Shown here: one piece after another, positions 1 through 12,400 of the stretch | How the letters are laid out: the number at the start of each line of letters is the position of its first letter | How positions within the stretch are numbered: the stretch's first letter is position 1 | From: Patiria pectinifera | Lineage: Eukaryota > Echinodermata > Asteroidea > Valvatida > Asterinidae | Length of the DNA: 64,000 nt | Direction: 5' to 3' | Assembly (NCBI GenBank): GCA_029964075.1 | Contig: CM057150.1 | Coordinates: 5,743,717-5,807,716, forward strand | Made by a program: the position numbers and the translations under genes | The notes under the pieces: generated by a model | Seen by the model: only the letters and a program-made list of their open reading frames with translations | What the model was told of the DNA's origin: nothing | Databases searched by the model: none

Positions 1-183
1 GCATGGGAAGTGGACTCAGCCGATCCATAGGGGCAGGGTTAACTTTTTTCCTCCGGGGTTAAGTGTGTTGTGCTTACTGCTTACACTCTCTATGAAATAG
101 ACAAAGGCTGGGTTAGCACCAAATCAGCTGTTATAAGCAGTGCTATGAAACTTGGCCCAGGGAATAATAGGATAACTCCATGA

Positions 184-450
184 TTAGGACAGAGGCCCCA
201 TGCCTTTACTTCGCTTCTTATCGGCCATTGCCTTGCGGTTGTGGTTAGCTCGGCTGGCCTTGTGCTTATCCTTGGTATTCCGAGCCTTCTGTGTGTCTTT
301 GCTCTGGCCTTTGCCCTTGGGCTGGCCCTGCACTGCGGCGCTCCTTCCCCCACCGCGTCCCCCACCGGGTCCGCCACCCCTCCCGGCCTGCTGTCTGCTG
401 TAGGGTTGCCGTGTGTCTCTAGTCTCACTGCCGGGCAGTGGTTCTGCATC
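184..450 (-). CDS. ASCC2: ASCC2 last coding exon with RGG-rich stretch
   Basis: This 267-nt exon starts in phase 0 after a CTCACAG acceptor and ends at TAA (184-186). It encodes a Gly/Arg stretch (RGGGPGGGRGGGR), then a basic segment ending SRANHNRKAMADKKRSKGM, the conserved C-terminus of ASCC2 (human: RANHNRRTMADRKRSKGM). A longer open frame on the same strand through this segment is a frame shadow. Confidence 0.94.
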   Translation of the reverse strand, partial: DAEPLPGSETRDTRQPYSRQQAGRGGGPGGGRGGGRSAAVQGQPKGKGQSKDTQKARNTKDKHKASRANHNRKAMADKKRSKGMGPLS

Positions 451-3400
451 CTGTGAGAAAAAAAATGCTGTGGGTAAACACAGACTTGAAGAAGCTGACT
501 CGGGGAAATAATAATAATAATAATCGGCATTTCAGAACGCTCTTATTAGTAAACTAAATCACAGCGCTTACAGTATTATTATTACCCCTGATCATTGGGC
601 CAATTAAACATTCCAAATACCATCTCGGCTCCCTGGGGAGTATAGAGTTTGATGCTGCCTGTTAGGCGCAAGCAAGCTTATTCAATCACAATAACCATCT
701 CTGCCCTCACAGGTACTCATTTACTCCTGGGTGGAGAGAAGCAATGAGTGACAGAGTGCCTTGCTCGAGGGCACACGCATTATGACCCAGGCTGGACTCG
801 AACCCACAACCTGCAGCTTTACCCACAGACCACGAATCCAGTGCCCTTAACCGCGAGGCAACAGCACTCCACTATTCAAGAAAACCAACTGTGTGAATTT
901 TTTTTTTATAAAACTGCACACAGAAACTGACTGGAGCGGAATCCAAACTTATGTCACGGTCTCACTTCCCCGGCGTGCTAGCTTCTCCGAGAGGGAAATT
1001 TCTCTTCAAACGCGCATGCACAAAATTGTACATTTTTCGCCAACGTTATAAATTATTTGTGAGCTGAGTTCTTTGGGGTTGTACTGGTGCACGCAAGATC
1101 TTATGATATTTGTATGTATACCTTACAGGGTACCAATCGAATCCAGAATTTTCGTGGCGCGCAACTCCCAATATCCAAAAAGACTTGAAGGACGCACAAG
1201 CAAGGAGCACAGATCAACGAGCAAGGAACACAGATCAAGGAGTCGATCATTCTGAATTATTCCTTTATGAACACACACACATGACGCTTGGAATACAAAT
1301 CAGAATGTGTGCAAGACCATGGAATGACTTGACCCACAGGAAGTGTTACATAACACATTCTTGGGTGTCCCCTCACTGTTTACTTCAGAACACAGCCCGA
1401 GGAAAAGTAAGCACAGCAGACACATGAGCATATTTTGTGCTCATATGTAACGTGCACTGTAACGTGCTCAATTATCTGCCGAATCAACCCGGAGAAGCTA
1501 GCACGCGAGACCGTGACACCTGCAACATCCGGATTACCTTTCTGGCTTTACCAACTGAGCTATCCAGCCCCATATTGGCCAACTGAGATATCCAGCCTAC
1601 GCTGGCCAGCAAAGGGCTAGATAGGTCAATTTGGTAGAGTGCCAGTACAGCAATCCGGAGGTCGCAGGTTCAAATCCAGCCGCAGTCAAATTCTTTGTCG
1701 AACTTTACAGTTATAAAAAATACACCAGTGTGGCAATCCGAAGGTTGCAGGTTCAAATCCAGCCGCCTTCAATTTCCTTGTCGAACTTTACAATTATAAA
1801 AATACACCTGGTCAGATTCTCTTGATGGTTTATCTGAAAGACACGCATTTCTGAACTAAATGCCTGTATATACTTTATAAACACAAACAAATTCTGCTGG
1901 GCAATAGCATTTGTTCCGATGACTCATGAACGTGGTACAAAATTACTGCTCCTTCGTAGTAGGCTGATTTTGATAAATAAAAAAGAAGTGTGTTCACCCA
2001 TTACATAAATTTCCAATTGAATATTTACATAAACTTGTCATTGCTGGTTTTACGAGCTGGCCCTGTAGTCTAGTAATCTGTTGCTTAAAAAAAAAAAATT
2101 GCAAACCCTTGCCATTATGCTGTTATGTGAATTTAAGATCATCCAAAATAATAACATAAACTTCGTAATTACCTGGTCATCCTCCTCCCCAGAGCTACTT
2201 TCTTCTTTAGCACCTCTCAGTACCCTGGGTACCATGAAGGGCCTGAAAATGAAATGTGGGTACAAGTATGAACCCAGAAGGAAGTGAAGCAACGTGGGTA
2301 GGTGTGACCCGTGATTTGGAGGTCAGAGGTTCGAATTGACACCCTGATGGCATTTTGACAAGGACATTGTGATTCAGGGCCAATATTGGACTTCATTGTG
2401 ATTCAGGGCCAAACTGAACAGACACACCAAATGCCTCATCAGGAGACCTTCTGGCTTTGGTCAGAATTCCTAATGTTATTCTGTGTAAACTTCTCGCCCC
2501 TTTTGGAGTGGAGAAATTATATCAGCATTCATTAACAATGCGAATAAGCCGTAGTCAGTTTAAATGCAAACAAAATGGTTGAAGCCTGATAAAGGTGATT
2601 CGATTTAGAGATACTGCGATTTTACGCAGTGTTGATCTATGCAATGCTAATTATACCAGAACTGCAAAACAAATCCTGGTGTGTGATATTGGAAGGTCAT
2701 GGTTTAAACGTAGGGTAGATCATTTTTAATTTGTGCATTTTTTTCGTATTGAAGCAACAAAAGTGCTCAAAATCTTAAGACGGGTGCTTAACAACTAATC
2801 TGATGGAGTTTTAGCTCTGTGAATGCTGTACATTCCGAGAAAACAATATTCCAGGATCTCGGTTTAAATTCAAATGTTGCCGAGTCATGTTTTGCACCGC
2901 CCGAAATCAGCGTCTGGGACACATTCTCATTCAGCCGCTTGCAGCTGCGCGATGTCAGCACTGAACCGACGAAAAATAGCAACCGCGCGCGCATTGTTGC
3001 GTGCACCCACTCACGGATTTGCGGAATTACAAACCAACTACTAACGGAAATTTCCAAAAATGAGTCACTTTGACGCATCTTCGGAAATGGCCTTTTATTG
3101 TTTTTTTTTTTCAAAATGACAGCACACCAGAAACAAAAATATCACAGGGAGATTAGTAGCATTACTATCTTAAAACCGAGTAAGCTTTTGAACCATAATT
3201 TGGTCTGTTACTTTTTGGATAGCTGCAAATGATCTACTCTACCTTTAAGCGAAATTCTGCTTAACAGGTAAATTTGCTGCGCAAGGTTTTCTGCTAAGAA
3301 GCCCTTTGCTTATTACCTTCTTGATGTCAGTTCATCAGCCGAGTCTGCGTCGTCCGCGCCGACGTCATTGGCATCGTACGTGTCGTCGTACTCGTCCTCA

Positions 3401-6400
3401 TACTCGTAGCTGTACTCCTCGATGGTTGATTGCATGCCGGCTAAATGCGTCTTGTCGTTGAAGACTTTCTTCGCGCTGATCTTATCACCCCTGAGAAGTG
3501 ATTTTAACAGACGGTAATAGAGTCAATCAGTAGTCAGTCACAAGTGAAGCACAAGTTACCAGTCAGGTCTAGACGAATTCAGGCTCATCATCACCGTACA
3601 CTCACGCGGCCCCCTTCAATGGAGAAACCATTGTGCACGCTATTGCACAAAGCAACTGCCCAGTGACAGATTATCTGAGCAACAGCTAGCGCAATGCCTT
3701 CGCCATTGAAGGGGGCCATCATGATAGAATTGATAGCGTGCCTGGATTGATCTATAAGGAAAGGGCTGAATATTGTTGACTCACAACTGAATGATCAGTT
3801 ATACAGGGTGAGTAAAAAAAAAACGAAACAAAGTGAGTGGTGAGTAAAACACAGGAAGATGCTAAATGCCACTCAAAATGGGACATCATGAGACTAAGTC
3901 TCAATTTAATTTTTGTTCCATGTCAACTGCACATTGTTTAAATTTCTGCCAAATAAGGAAACCTATTCCATTGTTAACCCCTTAAGGACAGGGTGTAATG
4001 GGGACATTCCTCCAAACATGGAGCAAGTGGCCCGCATGACTGCACAGCCTTTGTGTGGTAGCGGGACTGCACAAAAGCAGCAGCTGTGGAACTACCCACT
4101 AGCCGTGTGCCACGGCATATCACAGCTGGCAACTGCGTTCCAGTGAGGATTAGCGGCCGCGGCCATGACCGCTTCCCGTACGCGAGGGGATAAAGAGGTA
4201 CACTGAACCTACTTCTTTCCCTTGTGGATTCGGCTGGTGTCCACGCTGTCCCTGCTGAACACATCAAACTCGTCATGCTGGTAGATGTTGCTGCGTTGCT
4301 GAAGTAAGGACGCTGCATCAGCAGGCTTGGCATCCTTTGCTGCTGGCTGAATGACTGCTTCTGGCTTAGCAGTCCTACGAACCAAGAAAATTCACTTCAA
4401 AAACTTCAGTAAAGAAACTGGTGAGGCCCAGACAGAAATGTTTCAGAAATCTTTGTCTTCTAAATATTACCAATTAGTGGAAAACTTGGGCCAAGTTCGG
4501 GCAAGGACCATTAGTCGACTAGTGGTTGATTTGTGACGTACCTAACGCCTGCGCACTAATAGCAAAGTGCGAACGTCTCTAGTCGAACGCTGGTCGAAAT
4601 GTCATTGCAAAACGTCTGGATCCTGGCTCCCTGCTGTACGTTATGAACGCGCGCAGCTATGGTTACCAGCGAAGCAACCAACCCCAGTAGGTTGGCTCCA
4701 AATAGTCGACTAGCGTAGTTAACCATCGTCGACTAGACAGAGTTCGGGCAAGCGTTAGTCGACCAATGGTTAACTATAGTCCTTGCGCGAACTTGCCCTT
4801 GGAATGGGACATTTTAAAGGATCATCGTACAAAAGCCAGACTCACAACAATTTATAAGGAAACCCATGGTTTGATTCCAAGCAACATTGAAGAGTTTCGT
4901 CACAATGACTCGCACCACTCACATTGTATTAATGGAAAGTACTCATATAGAACACCTAGCTTCAATAAAGATTGCCTGAAGTTCTCACTGAACCCAAGAT
5001 CTATCCCAGAGTGGGATCTTATCCCAGACAATATCCGCTCCACACCAGACCTGAATGTCTTCAAGTCAGCCTTGAACAACATCAGTGTTAGGAATCTAGT
5101 TAGCCACGCCCACTTCAGAATCTTAGCTCACATGTCACATTTGACCACTATACCGAGATAGTCCAACAGGGCTCTGTGGACAGTATACAAGCAGAAGCAG
5201 AAGCAGAAGAAACAATACTTGCCAGGTCGAAATGGGTAAAGAACTTCACAGTGAGCAGAGCCCGCCCCAACTTTAATTTGGGCGCAAAAAGGAAGAAGCA
5301 AGGTGGTGATAAAATTCTCCTCATTTTCCAACTATGGTCATAATTTTTTTTTTCAATGGGCCAATTAGGCCAAGCTTCCACGTAATCCTCAACCCTACTA
5401 TACACCACAAGCCTGTAGACTCCCATTGGCCAGACCCTAGCCTCTCCGGAGTAAGGAGTGTTGAAAGACAGAAGCCAAGATGGCGCCCAATGCCTTTGTG
5501 CAGTAATGGGAGATCTTAGTGGCCAACCCCTAAGTGCCGCCGATCCCTTTGTGTCAACCCCTCGTGCCGCCCAGAGCCCAGACAGGTTGTAAACAATCCC
5601 TGGACGATGTGAATGACCTATATCTTGTGCATTTCCAGGCATGCGGGGGGGTATTGACCTAGAAACACGTGTGGTGATAAAATTCTCCACGTGGTTCCAC
5701 CGCGTGATTTTTTTTTAGTGTCGGCTCCGAGGGTTAAAACCTGATTTTTAACTATAAGTCAAATTTGTTCTTTAGAAGCCTTCTTTCTTATGGCTTGAAA
5801 TTATACCCCAGTCTTTGAGAAGTGGCTGCAGCGGCTGCCATAGACGCGTGTGTAAATCAAGCCGTAGCCACGTAATTTGGACACGGCCGAATTTACATCT
5901 CACAGCCTGCAATGCAAATGTAGTAAGGTCCCTAGGAGTGGTGGAGTCTCACATTTACTTTAATACCTCGGCATGGACTTGTCCAGTTCTTGGAGTCCGG
6001 GTACCAGTTTGTCCTCCAGGATGGCGTGTATGACCTTGGTAGCGTCAAACTCGTATTCCTCCAAGCATGCCTGAGAGAAAGGCAGGAAATGTTGAAATAG
6101 TTAGTGAATGCCTAAACTTACTTAGAAAAATAGTGGACCAATCTTACTCTACCCTAATTCCCTAGGCCTTTAGTTAGGATGTAGCCTCAATCCTGCGAGG
6201 GCTATATAAGACTCCGGTATTATTATTATTTCTTACGAACCGGATGCGCGCCCTCACACGTTTGTTTATGGTGTAAATCGAGGATTTTCTATTGTTCCTC
6301 TTCCTTTTTCCTTTGTATATACTATTTTGCAACAGCTCTCATTGGTTTTGGGCACATTTGTAATCGAGGACGTCCTCGATTTGACTCCTGTCCTCAATTC

Positions 6401-9400
6401 ATCAATGATGCTCCACATGTGTGTCCTCAATTTACAACATAAACACGCACTCCAGTACGCGTTCATCTTTTGAAACCATGGACGAAAAATACCAGAGAAC
6501 AAAAGAGAACAATACGTCCACGATTGGGGTCGTGTACAAAACATATGGGAGTCTTCCTAAAAAGTTAGAGTACAAACAAAAGAGGGACAATAGGACGTCC
6601 ATGATCAATGGTGAACACCCGTTTGTATGTACGCGCACGGTGTGTCCCGTGTGTCGAGCTTATATTACAGTTATCAGTCTCAGAAAAAGTGTTGACCCTG
6701 GTGCAAAGACCTTGTGAAGTTCCTCCTTTCAAACAGGCGCATTGTCCTAAAATTTGACAAAGTCCCAAGTTTTGATTTTGCTCCCTGATTCCCTCATGGC
6801 CTGACCTCGATGAAGCCCTCTCCAAAGTCCTCAAACAGATCCTTGACGGATGAGATGAGAGATACCATCTCCACCTCAGACACTCCCCCACCGCACGCAC
6901 CTGAAGACGATGCCTGAAAATAAAGCATAAAAATTAGCAATTATTGAGAAATTCTATACAGTGGAACGTCACTATACCGAACACCACTATACCAAACATT
7001 CGGCTATACCAAACACCGTCTTTGGCTCTTGATTTTTGTACCAGGGCATGCAGGGCGAAGTTCAGAAGGGCCCTATTTATTGAAAAATGAGTACCGGAGC
7101 ACTGGCAGCTTAAAATCGCTATACCGAACGATCGAAAGCTTATTTTCTGACTCAAAGTAGTTTTTGCAGTGACGGCGGAGAATTGGACAGTGAAGATGCA
7201 TTGGTAATTTTCGGAAGGCAACTTTTCACGCAGACAGTCCTATTAATGCTCATTATGGAAAACAATTGTCCGACGTGTTCAAAGTGCGGATTCGTAATTC
7301 CGATCCACACTTTACTAAAAATTTGTAGTTCCTAATCCACACTTTTAACAATAGTGTGACGTTATAGCAATGGTTTACACATTGTAAAGCTAACAACCGA
7401 CCCAACAAATGAGGACAGTTTGAAGTCATTCTTCACGATACTTCAGCAGCAAATTAAAAAGATCAGAGGTAAGAGGGACAGGAAAAATATGAAACTTTGG
7501 ACACTCACTTTTAAGAATGACCCCTTGGGTATATTTACGAGAAAGTATCCTGAATCCCCCAAAATCCATCAATTTTGCCATGCAAACAAATTTTGGTGGC
7601 TGTGAGTCCATCACTAAGAATCCACCAATTAAGCGGGAGTAAATCTGTTGAGATCCTGAATCCATCAAAGTCCCCCAACTGCTCAATATGGATGTATCCT
7701 GAATCCATCAAAATCCTGCAGTACCGCTAGGCTTCATGTCCTGAATCCATCAAAATCTCTCAACTTTTTCAATATGGAGGTATCCTGAATCCACCAAAAT
7801 CCCCCGAAACAGGGTGTGGATTTTGATGGATTCAGGTACGTTAGGGTTAAAGAATAATCCATCTATGTTCTTTCTGGAGTCCATTATGTTTGATTGATAA
7901 GAATCCCTTTACCAGTTGTTCAATGTAGTCATCGGTTTGGAAATCCTCCGGCTCCAAATCATACTGATATGCAGCTATCCCAGCATGCCCCTGCGCCTGC
8001 GCCTCCGCCGAGCTACCAGACGCAATCCCATCATGCTTTGCTTTGCCCTTTTGGTGCCCAGGAGTGGCGGCGGCGCTTCTGAAGCCATCGAGAATAAACT
8101 GAGCTCGGGTCTCGTCGCTTCGTTTTCTTCAATGTCAAGGAACTTAACCCTTTCCTTACCATGGGCGACTTTAGTCGACCAGGAAACCACACACAGAACA
8201 CCTTCAACACAGATTATTTACTACTTTTCAGAAAGGCAGCATGTTGATATGTTTGGCAACCCATACATCAACCATATACCAGCTGAAAGAGTGTTTTCGG
8301 ATCGTTCTAATGGTGCAGTTTATTCATAGTGTTACCATTACAAAAAAATGAGAAAAGTGCTTCAGAAGTATCCACCCACGAATTGAGGTATGGAGTGCAA
8401 TTTGGTCATGTGGTGAAATGGCTTGCAGTTTGATAAATGGGAACAAATGAAGAAAAAGGCATAACTTTCTTATACATGTATTTGCACGTATGGACTTCAT
8501 TTTTACATCATATAAAAGAGTAAGGTTCAAGGAACAAACTTTACACACAACACCTATGATTTAAATCACTCCTTGGAAGTGAAAATCTGTGTTGAAAAAA
8601 GTGAGTTTTGGACTTGTGGTAGTTTGTTTCACGCTCTAGTGATTTCGGCATGACTGAGCAAACAATTTGGTCCTTGGGAGAGCCAAGTCAATAAACAATG
8701 TGGTAATGAAAGGGTTAACCTCTCATTTATCATTTGTGTCCAAGTCGAATAACAATTCACTCTGGACAGTCATGGATTCTTGACATGTATTTATAAATAA
8801 CTGGACAGTTTTAATACCCATTCCTATTGGTCTAGACGCTGTCACGTGGGTGGTTTTAAACCGCCGGTAAAACATCACTACGTTCTGCGACTAGTCGCGC
8901 TGTACATGCTAATTTCCATAAAAGGAGATTTTAGCACAACGTCCATGAGGCACATACCATAGCCATGGCCAGAGGGGTGTTTCACAAAACCTGAAGTAAA
9001 ATAGTTGAACAAAATCGTGGGAAATTTGTGAAGTTTTGACTTGTTTTGACTGGTTGATTGGAAGGTATTGATGAATGAAAATAAATATGTGCTTGGTTGG
9101 TATCAAACAAGTACGATTAAAACCGGTTAGGGGCCTGGACACGGAAAATGGCCCTCGTCTTCAATTCTGGCATATTTGCGTCCAGGCTCCTAGCTGGTTT
9201 TAAACATAGTTGTTTGAAACTGACCAAACACATATTTATTCCCTTAACCCTACCCGCCCTGAATCCTCCAAAATCCTTTTGCGAATTGGAGGAATTTGCA
9301 GGATTGAGGTTACATGGCCAAAGTGCGTTGCTGATTTCGGAGTACGCACTGTGTCAAGGTCTTGGGCCAGACCTTGTGTTGTGTATGCTCAGCCGTGCAT

Positions 9401-12400
9401 AAATTTAGTCCTTGATTATACTTGACATCCTCCGCACTGCTCCAGGATGTCACAGCCTCTGCCTCAGCCTATTGACAGTCATAGCCGGAGGATTTTGCAG
9501 GATTCAGGCAGTGGTCACCCCTCCATGGACCATATTCAAGAAACAACGGAGGAATTTGCAGGATTGAGGCTATATGCTATTTTCCCATGAGGCCAATTAG
9601 AGGATTTTGCAGGATTGAGGCTACATCCTAGCAAAAAGGCCTAGGGAGTTAGGTTAATTAATCATGACAAGTGCGCAGCAGGTTTGCAAAGGATACACGT
9701 GAGATTTTTGTAGCACGACATCCAGGTCTTCCCCGATGTGATACTGCCCAGCAAAGACCTTCAGGAAGTGTCTGTCCGACAGCAGAGATGACATCAATTC
9801 CAAGTAGTCTTCCACAAGCTTAGCCACATCTTCTCTAGATCTGAAGAGACCCAAAACACAGACCAATTAAGGTGAGTCTTAACCTTGGAAGAATCGTGTT
9901 ACATTTTGATACTGTTGTGTACACACCTTTTTGTAGAGTCGGTCGCAATTATACATGTAATGTTTCAACATTTACAAACATGAATTATCAATATTCAGAT
10001 AATTTCTGATAAATTTTAAAAGAAAATCATATTCTAAAAATGGGGTTCTCTTTTTTTTCTGTAAAATTTGCGGTCAAATCAATAAATATAAGAACTAGAG
10101 ATTCGCGTTTAGTGACACATGCAGAGCGATCGGGAAGACAAATACTTCATCAGACATTGCCCAGTTAAGTTGTGAATATTTTTGTCAGAACAGAAAAGGG
10201 ATCAAGAAATTTTCCAGTACAACAATTTGTTTTGTTTTAAAAAATAAAATGCACATTTTGGGGAATAATTAATGTCAGCATACATTTTTTTTTTGTACAC
10301 AATTTATTTATGTCATCAATTAAATGTGCAAATGAATACTGATTTAGTTCAGAGATGATAAATCATCATGAAGTGAAAGAACCTTTGAAAATTGGAAATT
10401 ATAATGAATGCCAAGTGTCTGTGTTAATAACACCTGACTTCCGGTTTGATGACATCACAGCATTTGGCAGTCCAAGGTCAACATGGTCTGTTGATCTTTT
10501 TTACATATTAGCTGCACAGAAGTTATAAGATGAATAGTTTAATTGCAGTACCCGCTGCTAAATGTACATCAGATTCGAACCAGCCAACCGATCCCGCAAG
10601 CTCGGTGGTCGAGTGGTAAGACATCTGCACTAGAAAGCAGGAGGTCGTGGGTTTGAGTCCCACCCGAGTGATTTTTTCCAACTTTCACTCGGGAGGTAAC
10701 ACACTGAGTATACAGTGTTTATATGTCGGTGAAGGGCAAAACCTAATATTGATGCACAGAAGTTGCTCCATGCTTGTTTTTTTTTTAACCCTAACTCCCT
10801 AGGCCTTTTTGCTAGGATGTAGCGTCAATCCTGCAAATCCTCCAATTGGCCTCATGGTAAAATAGCATATAGCCTCCATCCTGCAAATTCCTCCATTATT
10901 TCTTGAATATGGTCCATGGAGGGGTGACCACTGCCTGAATCCTGCAAAATCGTGCCGCAGTGACTGTCAATATGTTGAGGCTTGGCCAGTGACATCCTGG
11001 AGCAGTACGGAGGATTTCAAGCATAATCCAGGCCTAAATTTATGCATGGCTGAGCAAAAACAACACAAGGTCTGGCCCAAGACCTTGACAAATTGCATCC
11101 TACGAAATCAGTAACGCACTTTTGCCATGTAACCTCAATCCTCCGATTTCTCCACTTTGGCAAAGAGGATTTTGAGGATTTAGGGTTAAGCACTAGTACA
11201 ACATAATGAGAAAGCTGCTAAGTGCACTTGTTAAGCATGACAATAGTTCATAAGTAGGGCTATGATATTTGATTGTGTACGTACCCTCCTTCAACAATGG
11301 GCTGAATGTGACATCTTGCCACGATGCACTGACACGCTCTGGCCAAACTGACCTTCCCCAGATTCAGGTGTTTCTGAAATGACTTCTTTTTGCTGCGAAT
11401 ATAAAAACCCAAATCATTACAGGAAACATTTTTTTATGAGGAACGTTTACATTAACTAGAAAGCACTCTGAGCGTCAAAACAAAGACAGACTTCTTCAGT
11501 CAAATACAAGTTTGTTTAAAATACATTTTTGATAACAGATATTTTGCCACTCTGTATGCGACAGTTTAGAAGTTATTGTCCAATTTCATTTGTCAGAGTA
11601 CTTTTTTGGGTCTTACTTCACCTTCTGTTTATGCACAATGCAATGGATCGGTTTTAAAAAACATGTACGTTTAAAACCGGCTGGGGGGGGGTCTAGACGC
11701 GTTCAGCTCGGGCCATTATCGGCGACCAGGCCACTAGATAATTTGAAATGTACTTGTTCATAACTGGCCGAGCACATATTTTGTTCCCATTCATATATAT
11801 ACCTTTTCGGTCAAAAAGTAAACACTAGTCAGAAATTCACAATTTTGCAACGATTTTGTTCAACAGTTGTACCCCATGTTTTGTGAAAACACCCCTCAGT
11901 GGCCATGTATATGGTATGTGCCTTGCAGGCGTGGTGCTAAAAATCTGCTTTTATGGAGATTAGCACGTGCGCGGCACGTGCTGCGTTATGTGGCGCAGAA
12001 CGCAGCAGTGCAGGAATAAAGTGTCTAAAACCACACAGTGTTTTATCAGCGTATTTGTGAAACTGTTTCAGGCATTTGTGAAGGAAAAATCACAGCCAAT
12101 TCGATACTGACATTTTTACTTGACAAACTTGACCAACTCACCCTGGTTCGGTCCACTGCCTCTCTTTCATTGCTCGCTCCATAGTTGGCAGCAACTTCTC
12201 AAACAATGTGGCTACCCTGTGTACAGATAGACAATTAATTTGGTTTACTACTTTGTTATAAAACCCTAACTCCCTTACAGCTCCCTTGTCCAGAATCAGC
12301 CTAAATCCTTTAAAATCCTCCAAATGGGAAAGACTTAAAAACTCTAAGCACCTGAATCCTTCAAAATCAACCGCTTTTTGTGCTGGATGCCCCTGCATGG

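Noticed and set aside
90-530. 146-codon minus-strand frame at the window start
   Set aside because: It is a different frame through the ASCC2 last exon; the frame with the conserved SRANHNRKAMAD motif is the real one.
10597-10672. Functional tRNA-Ser gene
   Set aside because: There is no long variable arm, the anticodon loop is eight bases, and the acceptor stem is short; a tRNA-derived SINE head fits better.
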